Below are positions 24,941 through 32,990 of a stretch of DNA of 64,000 nt, piece after piece. The notes under the pieces were generated by a model. That model was not told where the DNA came from and ran no database searches. It was given only the letters and a program-made list of their open reading frames with translations. Made by a program: the position numbers and the translations under genes. Origin of the DNA: UMGS1696 sp963643035. Lineage in GTDB: Bacteria > Bacillota > Clostridia > Oscillospirales > CAG-272. Each line of letters starts with the position of its first letter. Position 1 is the first letter of the stretch. Location of the stretch: positions 1 through 64,000 of the forward strand of contig CAVIKO010000001.1 in the NCBI GenBank assembly GCA_963643035.1, read 5' to 3'.

Positions 24941-26233
24941 TCAGGCGCGGGTTTTCAGCATTTTTTCAATCGCGGCGATCTTTACGGCGCAGGTCAGAAT
25001 TTCGACTGCCTGCTTCAGTTCGTCAATTTCCGGGAATGTCGGGGCAATGCGGAGCGCACTGTCGGCGGGATCGCGGCTGTACGGATAGACGGAACCGGCA
25101 GGTGTCAGGGTCACACCGACGGAGCGGCAGATCTGGTAGACACGGCGCGCACAGCCGTCCATGCAGTACAGCGTGAGAAAGTATCCGCCGCGCGGCTTCG
25201 TCCAGGTTGCGATATCCAGACCGTCCAGTTCCTTGTCGAAAATGCGTTCCACCATTTCAAATTTCGGACGGATGATCGCTGCGTGCTTCTTCATATGTGC
25301 GTGAATGCCGTCCGCGTTCTTGAAGAACTTCACATGACGCATCTGGTTGATCTTGTCAAAACCGATCGTCTGCGTTGCTAAGATCGGGCGAATCTGCTCA
25401 AGGTTCTTCTCGCTTGCTGCCATAATTGCAAGACCGGAACCCGGGAACGTGATCTTCGAGGTGGATGCAAAGTAGAAGATGTTGTCCTCCGTGCCGTATT
25501 CCTTCGCACGGGCGAAAATATCCGCCAGATGTACCTCTTCATCGTATAACTCGTGTACCGCGTAGGCGTTGTCCCAGAAGATCCGGAAATCCGGTGCCGC
25601 CGGCTTCATCGCTGCGAACATCTCTACCGTCTCGTCCGAATAGGTGTAGCCGTCCGGGTTCGAGAACTTCGGCACACACCAGATACCCTTTACAGACGGA
25701 TCTGAGCATGCCAGATCGTATACTGCGTCCATGTCCGGACCGGTCGGTGTCATCTTTACCGGTACCATTTCAATTCCCAGTGTCCGGCAGATCGTGAAGT
25801 GACGGTCGTATCCGGGAGACGGACAGATGAACTTGATTCGCCCCTGTCTGCACCACGGTTCGTGACCGCCCGCCACACCAAAGAGCATACAACGTAAAAT
25901 TGTGTCATACATCGCTGTCAGGGAGGAGTTGCCGAGAATCAAAAGCTGCGACGCGGGAATCCCGTAAAGCTCGCTGAACAACCGCTTTGTCTCCGGCAGA
26001 CCGTCGAGAATTCCGTAGTTGCGGCAATCCAGACCAGATTCCGAGAAGCAGTCGCCACGATCCCCAATGATGCCGAGCATATTCGATGACAGGTCAAGCT
26101 GCATCTGGCTTGGCTTGCCGCGCGTCAGATCCAGCGTCAGATTCATGTCCGACCAGTGATCCAGTTTCGTGTGTTCGGCAGCAAGGATTTCGTTCAGCTC
26201 CGCCGACGTGTATTCCGTGTACTTCTTTTTCAT
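24941..26233 (-). CDS. aspartate aminotransferase, class I subgroup Ic
   Basis: 430 aa from the ATG at 26233. A slightly longer start at 26242 is unlikely because AGGAG abuts it, whereas it lies 10 nt before the second ATG. Family features are LTRGKPSQMQLDLS near residue 35, YGILDGLPE near 75, WCVPKFSNPDGYTYS near 190, FWDNAYAVHEL near 220 and the PLP lysine in FASTSKITFPGSG near 260. This is the unusual aspartate aminotransferase group annotated as MocR-type/Asp_aminotransf. It is the last gene of the suf operon, 50 bp after the sufB-like gene. It may balance aspartate and glutamate, or supply an amino-group donor; any functional link to Fe-S assembly is inference. Confidence 0.85.
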   Translation of the reverse strand: MKKKYTEYTSAELNEILAAEHTKLDHWSDMNLTLDLTRGKPSQMQLDLSSNMLGIIGDRGDCFSESGLDCRNYGILDGLPETKRLFSELYGIPASQLLILGNSSLTAMYDTILRCMLFGVAGGHEPWCRQGRIKFICPSPGYDRHFTICRTLGIEMVPVKMTPTGPDMDAVYDLACSDPSVKGIWCVPKFSNPDGYTYSDETVEMFAAMKPAAPDFRIFWDNAYAVHELYDEEVHLADIFARAKEYGTEDNIFYFASTSKITFPGSGLAIMAASEKNLEQIRPILATQTIGFDKINQMRHVKFFKNADGIHAHMKKHAAIIRPKFEMVERIFDKELDGLDIATWTKPRGGYFLTLYCMDGCARRVYQICRSVGVTLTPAGSVYPYSRDPADSALRIAPTFPEIDELKQAVEILTCAVKIAAIEKMLKTRA

Positions 26234-26262
26234 ATAACGCATTCTCCTGGTGTAGTATTTTT

Positions 26263-26285
26263 CTGTTTAAGGATGTGCTGATTTA
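26263..26285 (-). repeat. remnant of the dispersed repeat at the sufB-like stop codon
   Basis: On the minus strand the TAA stop is followed by ATCAGCACATCCTTAA, which resembles the 3' end of the long repeats (TTCAGCGCATCCTTAA). Confidence 0.35.
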
Positions 26286-27225
26286 TTTGAGGAGTCCGGA
26301 GAGAATCTTTTCCTCTGCTTCCTCATGCGTGAGACCCAACGTCATCAGCTTCAGAATCTGGTCGCCCGCGATCTTGCCGATGGCTGCCTCGTGGATGAGT
26401 CGTGCGTCCACGGAATTGGCGCAGATTTCCGGAATGGAACGGATCTTCGCGTTGTCCATGATGATGGAGTCGCACTGCACGTGTCCAAAGCAGTCCGTGT
26501 TGCCCGTCAGTTTCGGATAGAATAACTGCGTCGATTCTCCTTTGGCTACCGATCGGGAGTTGATCTGCGCACGGGAACCCTCGCCGTTTAAGATTACCTG
26601 CGTGTCGCTCACGACATCCTGCTTGCCGTCCGAGAGAATCCGCTCTTGGATAGAGACCTGCGCGTTTTTGCCTGCCGTCACGACAGTTTTCCGATTCGTC
26701 GAATCGATCCCGCCGATCTGTACCGTCTCCATTTCAAGAAACGCGCCCTCGTCCAGATCTGCGATTGTCGTCGGGTTCATGACTCGTTCCCCGGTACCCT
26801 TGCCCTCGCCATAGTGCTTCTCGATGTACCGCACATGGGAGTTCTTGCCGATCTTAAAGGAATGCACGCCGTCGTGGTCGGATTTCTCGTCACCTTCGTT
26901 GTGGATCCCACAACCCGCCACGATCAATACGTCGCAGTCGTCGCCAATGTAGAAATCGTTGTAGACCATTTCCGTGATACCGGTTTTTGTGATGATCACG
27001 GGAATATGGACGGATTTGTTTTTTGTGCCGGACTTTACATAAATGTCAATGCCGGATTTGTCCGTTTTCGATTCAATGGTAATATATTCCGTGTTTTGTC
27101 GTCCCGCGAGCTGACTGTTCTCGCGGATATTGTATGCGCCCTCCGGAACACNNNNNNNNNNCCGGAACACCGTGCAGATCGGCGATCTTTTCAAGCAGTC
27201 CCCGGCGGATGTCTTCATTGTTCAT
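26283..27225 (-). CDS. SufB/SufD-family Fe-S scaffold protein, minimal (Sms-like) type, interrupted by a false gap
   Basis: SufB/D family: GCGIHNEGDEKSDHDGVHSF near residue 95, IEKHYGEG near 125, and LTHEEAEEKILSGLL at the end. The true start is the ATG at 27225 behind GGAGGG. The frame then breaks at an N10 gap (27152-27161) flanked by the same 9-mer (27143-27151 and 27162-27170). Collapsing gap and duplicate (19 nt) restores one frame of 308 codons (307 aa) reading ADLHGVPEGAYNIR across the join. The protein is much shorter than E. coli SufB and has only SufC as partner, like the two-component SmsCB systems of anaerobes. It would be the scaffold where SufC drives cluster assembly in the cytoplasm. 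Confidence 0.85.
27152..27161. other. assembly gap (10 N) between duplicated ends
   Basis: CCGGAACAC occurs on both sides of the N-run, so the contig ends overlap and the gap is probably zero length. Confidence 0.9.
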
Positions 27226-27249
27226 CGTTTTCCCTCCGCGATTTTTCGG

Positions 27250-28005
27250 TTATTTCGTACATACATCGGGTGCACAAGCGGCGTCCCCCAGCTTGCAGCA
27301 GGTTTTGTCAAAAGCACCGTCGATCTTCGGCAGGATTTCCTCCGGTGTGCCGCGCCCTGCCAGATGACCGTTCGCGATGAGCAGCACCTCGTCTGCCTGA
27401 GAGATGATCCGTTCCTGATGGGAGATGATGATGATCGTTGCGCCCGATTCTTCATGCAGTTCACGGAAGGTTGCGGTCAAACGGTGGAAACTCCACAGGT
27501 CGATTCCTGCCTCCGGTTCGTCGAAAATCATAACAGATGCATTTTTGGCAAGGATAGTCGCAATCTCGATTCGTTTAACCTCGCCGCCGGACAGGGAAGT
27601 GTCCACCTCACGGTTCAGATAATCGCTCGCGCAGAGTCCCACCTTGGTGAGGTAATCGCAGCACTGGTCACGAGTCAGCTTTTTCTTCGCTGCCACCTGT
27701 AAGAGATCGCGTACCGTCAGTCCTTTGAAGCGCGGTGGTTGTTGGAAGGCGTAGGAAATCCCTGCCTCGGCGCGCTGTGTGACATCCAGCGGGGTGATGT
27801 CCATGCCGTCGAATTTGATTCTGCCGGAATCCGGGGTGACGATTCCCATAATGACGCGGGCGAGGGTGGTCTTGCCACCACCGTTCGGTCCGGTGATGAC
27901 GACGTATTTACCGCTCTCGATATCCAGACTGACGTTGTCGAGAATTTTCTCTCGTTGTCCGTTTGCCTGCGGAACACTGTAGGTGATGTTTTCCAGTCGG
28001 AGCAT
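27250..28005 (-). CDS. sufC: Fe-S cluster assembly ATPase SufC
   Basis: 251 aa ABC-type ATPase. Walker A is GPNGGGKT (39-46), Q-loop FQQPPRFKG, signature LSGGE (138-142), Walker B VMIFDEPE (158-165), H-loop His196. The C-terminal tail carries clustered cysteines (CCKLGD..C...C), unusual for SufC and possibly metal-binding. AAGGAGGATCCT precedes the ATG. First gene of the operon; the sufB-like gene follows 24 bp later. SufS, SufU and a second SufB/D paralogue are absent from the window. It is transcribed from the promoter at 28045-28073. Confidence 0.92.
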   Translation of the reverse strand: MLRLENITYSVPQANGQREKILDNVSLDIESGKYVVITGPNGGGKTTLARVIMGIVTPDSGRIKFDGMDITPLDVTQRAEAGISYAFQQPPRFKGLTVRDLLQVAAKKKLTRDQCCDYLTKVGLCASDYLNREVDTSLSGGEVKRIEIATILAKNASVMIFDEPEAGIDLWSFHRLTATFRELHEESGATIIIISHQERIISQADEVLLIANGHLAGRGTPEEILPKIDGAFDKTCCKLGDAACAPDVCTK

Positions 28006-28044
28006 AGGATCCTCCTTTTTGCTGTCTCATTTTTTTCTCCCTAT

Positions 28045-28073
28045 ATTATAAATCATTTCCCATAAAAATACAA
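28045..28073 (-). promoter_or_regulatory. sigma-A promoter of the suf operon
   Basis: On the minus strand TTGTAT, 17-bp spacer, TATAAT. No IscR/Rrf2-like palindrome is evident around it. Confidence 0.75.
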
Positions 28074-28531
28074 GTCCGCGCATGAAAATTCACAGGAGAG
28101 ATTTTCACGGAAATTGGGTGAATTTGACGAAAATGACCTGTCCGGTGTGCATTTTCAGGTGCCATACCCCTGAATAGAGGGAAAATCGGCGCGAAAACTG
28201 CATATTCGCCGAGACAAACTTTCGTATTGCAAAAAGAGAAAAACGCAGAGAATTTCCGTTTTTTTCCTGTGTTCCTATCTGATAATGTACCTTTTTTTTG
28301 GTATTGGTGCAGCGAAAAAGGAATATTCTACCACAAACGGCAATGCAGCATGTCCTGTATCATAGGTATTCCAAACAGACACTAATATATATGTATTGGA
28401 ATGGGTCGACAAACAATAAAAAAATGCACAAAAGTTGTGAAAAACGACATAATGGAATGACTATAATGTGAAAATGAGATATATGACACAATCGAAAGAA
28501 AGTGCGATCAACCTGATACAAACCGTTTTAT

Positions 28532-28590
28532 AAAAAAATATCCCCGGAGTCTCCGTATGCATGAGAGTCTCCGGGAAATAGAATTTTTTT
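28532..28590. terminator. terminator downstream of asd
   Basis: CCCGGAG-TCTC pairs with GAGA..CTCCGGG with a two-base bulge; A-run at left and T-run at right make it usable in both directions. Confidence 0.7.
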
Positions 28591-28597
28591 GTTCAAG

Positions 28598-29686
28598 TCA
28601 GTCCAGGTATCCCTGTCTGTACAACAGCTCCGCGATCAATACTGCGCCGCCTGCCGCGCCACGGAGGGTGTTATGAGACAGACCGACGAATTTGTAATCG
28701 AACAGCGTATCCTTGCGCAGTCGTCCTACCGCCACGCCCATGCCGCCGTAGAGATCGCGGTCGAGACGCACCTGGGGACGATTGTCCTCTTCAAAATACG
28801 TGATGAACTGCTCCGGTGCGTGTGGGAGAGACAGCATCTGCGGCAGTCCGCGGAACGATGCCCATTCAGAGAGGATCGCTTCCTTCGGCGGTACATTGTC
28901 GAATTTCACGAATACTGCTGCGAGATGTCCGTCCGTCACCGGAACTCGGATGCACTGTGTGGTGATGATCGGTGCGTCTGCTGCGACGATCGTTCCGCCG
29001 CGTACCGTTCCCCAGATCTTCAGCGGTTCCGTTTCGCTCTTTTCTTCCTCGCCGCCGATATACGGGATCACATTGTCCACCATCTCCGGGAACGTTGCGA
29101 ATGTCTTGCCCGCGCCGGAGATTGCCTGGTATGTCGTGACAAGCACCTCGCGGATGCCGTATTTCAGAAGCGGTGTCAGTGCAGGCACGTAGCTCTGGAT
29201 CGAACAGTTGGGTTTTACGGCGATAAAACCGCGCTTTGTGCCGAGCCGTTCTCTCTGGCTCTGGATCACGGCAAGGTGACTGTCGTTGATTTCCGGAATC
29301 ACCATCGGCACATCGCTCGTCCAGCGGTTCGCTGAATTGTTCGAGATTACCGGGATTTCCGCCTTCGCGTAGGCTTCTTCCAATGCCTTGATCTCATCCT
29401 TCTTCATATCCACGGCACAGAACACAAAATCGCACAGTTCGCGCATCTTGTCAATATCGGTCGTCGCGTTGAGAACGACCATATCGCCGAATCCATCCGG
29501 AATGGGCGTGGCCATTTTCCATCTGCCCTCTACGGCTTCACGATAGGGAACTCCCGCGCTTTTGGAACTGGCGGCAAGCGCGGTTACGGTGAAGTAAGGG
29601 TGATCGGCAAGCAGTGTGATGAACCGTTGTCCCACCATACCTGTCGCACCGACGATGCCGCAGCGCATTTTTTCTTTCATTCTCAT
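28598..29686 (-). CDS. asd: aspartate-semialdehyde dehydrogenase, archaeal/fungal-type
   Basis: 362 aa. The NADP motif is GIVGATGMVGQRF at residue 10. The catalytic Cys161 is in VKPNCSIQSY. A RVPVTDGH segment near residue 245 has the active-site His. It makes aspartate semialdehyde from aspartyl phosphate, on the way to lysine/diaminopimelate, methionine and threonine. The length and motifs match the longer archaeal/fungal subgroup rather than the E. coli type. AAGGCAAGGTAT precedes the ATG; the leader from the promoter is about 130 nt and shows no lysine-riboswitch architecture. Monocistronic. Confidence 0.95.
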   Translation of the reverse strand: MRMKEKMRCGIVGATGMVGQRFITLLADHPYFTVTALAASSKSAGVPYREAVEGRWKMATPIPDGFGDMVVLNATTDIDKMRELCDFVFCAVDMKKDEIKALEEAYAKAEIPVISNNSANRWTSDVPMVIPEINDSHLAVIQSQRERLGTKRGFIAVKPNCSIQSYVPALTPLLKYGIREVLVTTYQAISGAGKTFATFPEMVDNVIPYIGGEEEKSETEPLKIWGTVRGGTIVAADAPIITTQCIRVPVTDGHLAAVFVKFDNVPPKEAILSEWASFRGLPQMLSLPHAPEQFITYFEEDNRPQVRLDRDLYGGMGVAVGRLRKDTLFDYKFVGLSHNTLRGAAGGAVLIAELLYRQGYLD

Positions 29687-29822
29687 ATACCTTGCCTTTC
29701 TTGCGCGGCGATATACGGTTTATCCCGTATATGCCCATCTGTCTTTTTGCGTTCTGCCGATGTTTTTCCATCTTGTACAGCACATGGCGGAACAGACATT
29801 TGTCATTTTTTACTATAACAGT

Positions 29823-29851
29823 ATTCTACCACAGCTTGCCATAGGTGTCAA
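29823..29851 (-). promoter_or_regulatory. sigma-A promoter of asd
   Basis: On the minus strand TTGACA, 17-bp spacer, TAGAAT. Confidence 0.75.
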
Positions 29852-29949
29852 CTTCTATTTTGCGCAAATCGCACCCATTACCTTGTATGCAGTTCTGTCG
29901 AATTTTGCCACAACTGCTCCGCTTTTGTATGCGACCCGCCTCAGATGAC

Positions 29950-31740
29950 TCATTGGACGAACGCGCATACCGTTTCATAGATGTCGCAGCCCTTCACACC
30001 GCCCCGTTCGTAGCGGATCACCACATTGCCGTCCGCATCCAGACCCTGCACCTCCACGGCATTGTACCCGCCGTTTTCACGCCAGCTTCCTGTGACAGTC
30101 AGCGCGATTGTGCTATCATCAGCCGTCACCGGGAAATCTCCGGCCACGTCTCCGTTTACGTATACGCGCAGTGCTGTAAACGAGCCGTCCGTTTCCACCT
30201 CCATGGTGCATACGCCGTCCTGGAGCGCGATTTCCTTTATCTCCATACGGTGCGATGATTTGTATTTTCCAAGCGAAGCGAGCAGTACCTCCGGAGAGGC
30301 AAACTGTGCTGTCATCCATTCCCGTCTGTCGTTTACCCAGTCCCGGAATACCGCGATTTCGTCGTCAAAGCTCCATTCCCAGTCCCACAGCTCTCTGTCG
30401 GCTCGTGCGGTCGGCGCAATGGCAGCGGCATACCGCTCCAACCTGGTCGAAATGTTTTCCATCGATGTGCGTACCGTATCGTCAAAGTTTTCGTAGAGCA
30501 GCAGGACGAAATACGGATCTGTGAAGAGGGAGCGCGACCAGACCTGCCTGTCTCCGCCGCCGTGTACCCATCCCTCCGGCGATTGTAAGTCCTCACCGAG
30601 ATTGACATGGTTTCCGCCCGCCCAGTCCATATCCCAGACCGGGCCAAATACGAGGGGACTGTCGTGATCGAGACTCATGAACGTGCTCTTGTAGAGCATT
30701 TCCCCGTTTTTGAACATTTCATTCACGTACCAGAAATTGCAGAACGATTTCATGTCAATGTATTCCGAATAGTGGATACCGTCTGCATCCCGTCTGTCCG
30801 GAGCAAAGATCGCGTCCTCCGTGTTCTGAAAGTATTTTTTCAGCCACCGGAAGATCTCCCGGCTCTCGACAAGATTGTTCGGCTCTGTCACCATGTACAT
30901 CACGCCGTTTTCCGTTGTGAATTTCGACGGCTCATCGTTGTACGAGTCGTTCTCAATGAGAAAGCCGCCATGCGTGTCCGGAAGTGTGTAGTACGGTGTG
31001 ATGTCATACATGCCTTGCTTTCCGATCGTCGCCCAGGTCAGATCATACTGCATCTGCAGGATGAGCATTTCCCGCTCCCTCTTTGTCAATCCCATACCGT
31101 CCGCGACAGCGTTCGCCGCGTCCTCGGCGGCACTGTTCCAGTCGAAGATGTCCACGCGCTCCGGATCGACACGGATCTGTTCGCAGAGCTGGTACAATCC
31201 GTAGTCCTCGCCGTTGTAGGTCAGGCGCACCCAGACCGATTCGCAGTACCACATTCCCAGATCTCCCGACATTTCATAGGAGAGGATGTTGCGCAGGTGG
31301 GTACGGTCGTAAAAGTTTGCGAGCAGTACCCAGTGCTTATTTGCACCCATGCCGAAGAGATTGGCTTTTTTCGCGAGCTTGATTTTAAACGGACGCTTGA
31401 CCTGCCCAGCGGTGGAGTTTCCACGCAGCTTGATTTCCGCCTCTCCCTTGTACTGGAGTCCTGAAAACCGCGCGTCCCCGGAGATTTCAATCGTCGCATC
31501 CGCGCTGTTCTTCTTCTGCACATCGTAATAATCCGTTTCGCACGTGATCGAAAGAGTGGGGATTTCATAGCCTTCGTCGATTTCCAGGCCGACCGGATTT
31601 TTGGTGTTTTCCGCGAGAGAAGGGATGGGGTTTTCGGCAAACCATTCCTCCGGTGAATAGACATACGGCGATTCACAGCCGCAAAGAAGCGGGGTGACAA
31701 GAAGACACAGCGCGAGAACAAGCGAAGCGAACCTTTGCAT
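29950..31740 (-). CDS. CotH-family lipoprotein
   Basis: 596 aa. Lipoprotein signal peptide with lipobox LCGC (Cys at about residue 22). The CotH kinase-like domain has RGNSTAG near residue 106, KRPFKIKL, NKHWVLLANFYDRTHLRN near 134, YGLYQLCEQIR near 180, GGFLIENDSYNDEP near 260 and the conserved acidic GPVWDMDWAGGN near 370. A C-terminal beta domain (about 500-596) resembles an Ig-like or carbohydrate-binding module. CotH of Bacillus is an atypical protein kinase of the spore coat; lipoprotein forms are common in gut Clostridia and Bacteroidota near glycan or cellulosome genes. The substrate is unknown. No clear terminator follows. Confidence 0.85.
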   Translation of the reverse strand: MQRFASLVLALCLLVTPLLCGCESPYVYSPEEWFAENPIPSLAENTKNPVGLEIDEGYEIPTLSITCETDYYDVQKKNSADATIEISGDARFSGLQYKGEAEIKLRGNSTAGQVKRPFKIKLAKKANLFGMGANKHWVLLANFYDRTHLRNILSYEMSGDLGMWYCESVWVRLTYNGEDYGLYQLCEQIRVDPERVDIFDWNSAAEDAANAVADGMGLTKREREMLILQMQYDLTWATIGKQGMYDITPYYTLPDTHGGFLIENDSYNDEPSKFTTENGVMYMVTEPNNLVESREIFRWLKKYFQNTEDAIFAPDRRDADGIHYSEYIDMKSFCNFWYVNEMFKNGEMLYKSTFMSLDHDSPLVFGPVWDMDWAGGNHVNLGEDLQSPEGWVHGGGDRQVWSRSLFTDPYFVLLLYENFDDTVRTSMENISTRLERYAAAIAPTARADRELWDWEWSFDDEIAVFRDWVNDRREWMTAQFASPEVLLASLGKYKSSHRMEIKEIALQDGVCTMEVETDGSFTALRVYVNGDVAGDFPVTADDSTIALTVTGSWRENGGYNAVEVQGLDADGNVVIRYERGGVKGCDIYETVCAFVQ

Positions 31741-32053
31741 ACGACATCCCTCCGGACAAAAGGTTATGAAAGAAAAAACGACTAATCCTGTACAGGTACC
31801 ATCATTGTAACAAAAAACGTATCGTTTGGCAAGGTATGCAGCAAAAAAACTTTGCTTCTGTATGAATTTTTTTTACAAAATACGCTTTTCATTTGCGGGA
31901 AAACATGGTAAAATATAAAGGATTCGGATTCTACCCCATCGATTCTGCCGCCCTCTGCGGCTTGCAGGATGTGCGGCAAGGCATAGACCCTTTGAATACA
32001 CAACCTCTAAGGCTGCACGATAACAACCTTAGAGCATCATGGGAGGCTTTTGT
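31741..32053. other. divergent intergenic region with small hairpins
   Basis: About 310 nt. The left half holds the CotH promoter. The right half contains GCCGC/GCGGC (about 31949-31963) and TAAGG...CCTTA (about 31999-32022) hairpins before the GGGAGG ribosome-binding site; CCTC at 31995 could pair with GGAGG and mask it. No known RNA family recognised. Confidence 0.45.
31804..31832 (-). promoter_or_regulatory. sigma-A promoter of the CotH gene
   Basis: On the minus strand TTGCCA, 17-bp spacer, TACAAT. Confidence 0.65.
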
Positions 32054-32623
32054 ATGAACGAAAGTGGCAACTACGCAGAAAGAACCGTCACAACAAAGGC
32101 GGAAGGAAAATTTCTTGTCCGTCGGCTTCAATGGATTGGGATTTACACAGTCCTCGTTTTTGCCTATCTCGGCGTTATGGTCAAGCTCAGCTCTATGGGC
32201 GGCAGCTACGGCGTGTGGGTCGCGGTCGTCACAGTTCCGTTTATCCCGCTTGCCATCATGGCACTGCGTGTGTACACATGGAAACGCTTTGTTGCTGTCG
32301 AATATCGGTACGAGATCGCCAATGCGAAGATCACATTCAGCCAACCGCAGGGCAAGAAGGATAAGGTGCTGTATTCCCGACTTGTCAGTGATTTCACGAA
32401 AATTGCTCCGGTTTCCGATGCCTATAAGGAAGATATGAGTGGCGCGGATACGGTGTTGGATTTCCGTGGCAGTCCGAAAAGCCCGGATTCCTACTTTCTG
32501 CGTCTCGATGAAAACGGCAAGAAAACGATCCTCTATTTTGAAGCGACCAATAAGGCGGTCAAGGTCATGAAGTTCTATAATTCCAAGGGACTCGTGATGC
32601 CGCAGAATCCGCTGCGCTACTAA
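32054..32623 (+). CDS. small membrane protein with two helices, unknown family
   Basis: 189 aa. GGGAGG lies 8 nt before ATG 32054. Two adjacent transmembrane helices (about residues 26-48 and 53-75) in a hairpin are followed by a soluble C-terminal domain of about 110 residues with alternating strands (EYRYEIANAKITFSQ, DTVLDFRG, KKTILYFEA). The arrangement resembles PH-like or DUF304-type membrane proteins, but I cannot name a family. The TAA stop is shared with a dispersed repeat. Confidence 0.65.
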   Translation: MNESGNYAERTVTTKAEGKFLVRRLQWIGIYTVLVFAYLGVMVKLSSMGGSYGVWVAVVTVPFIPLAIMALRVYTWKRFVAVEYRYEIANAKITFSQPQGKKDKVLYSRLVSDFTKIAPVSDAYKEDMSGADTVLDFRGSPKSPDSYFLRLDENGKKTILYFEATNKAVKVMKFYNSKGLVMPQNPLRY

Positions 32624-32713
32624 GGAAACGCTGATTTAGGTGGATTTTGCAACATAAACCCATTCAATCCCAGGCTTTTGATACGAATCTCGATGGAGTC
32701 AGCGTATTCCTGA
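32622..32713 (+). repeat. long copy of dispersed repeat at a stop codon
   Basis: Starts TAAGGAAACGCTGATTTAGG (TAA is the stop of the preceding gene) and ends GTCAGCGTATTCCTGAG. The ends form an imperfect terminal inverted repeat (AGGAAACGCTGA versus AGGAATACGCTGA). The interior GGCTTTTGATACGAATCTCGAT is close to ATTTTTGATACAAACTCGAT in the copy at 42001. Confidence 0.75.
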
Positions 32714-32787
32714 GAAGCCTTTGAAATTCTCATATACTCTCCGGCACCACGCATACAATACGGTATCGAGTGTCGGAGGTATCTTTT

Positions 32788-32973
32788 ATGCGCGTTTTTT
32801 CACTTATCACGGAAGCAATACTCTTACTGTTCCTGCTTGTCGGCTGTCAGAAGGCGGCGGCTCCGACCGGAATAACGATCCGCCATCCGTACCGCGCGCA
32901 TGGGCCGTTTTGTCGTTCCGGATTTCGTACCGGCACAGTGACCTCACTCGTACAGCCGCCGTATTTCCTCTGA
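32788..32973 (+). CDS. short lipoprotein-like ORF before alr
   Basis: 61 aa. CGGAGGTAT precedes the ATG; the N-terminus is a good lipoprotein signal (hydrophobic AILLLFLLVGC, Cys at about residue 20). The rest (about 40 residues) has no recognisable domain and ends 17 bp before alr. It could be a genuine short lipoprotein or the surviving head of a longer one that has decayed. Confidence 0.4.
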   Translation: MRVFSLITEAILLLFLLVGCQKAAAPTGITIRHPYRAHGPFCRSGFRTGTVTSLVQPPYFL

Positions 32974-32990
32974 AAAAGGACACCATCCAT

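Larger units (their letters stand above)
28006..28597. other. AT-rich intergenic region between suf operon and asd
   Basis: About 590 nt. It holds the suf promoter (28045-28073) at the left and the asd terminator (28532-28590) at the right. Between them is an ATTCCAA/TTGGAAT inverted repeat (about 28369-28402) and a plus-strand TATAAT at 28462 without a good -35. No ORF is supported. Confidence 0.55.

Noticed and set aside
29687..29822. Lysine riboswitch before asd
   Set aside because: The leader is only about 130 nt and shows none of the expected multi-stem junction sequence.
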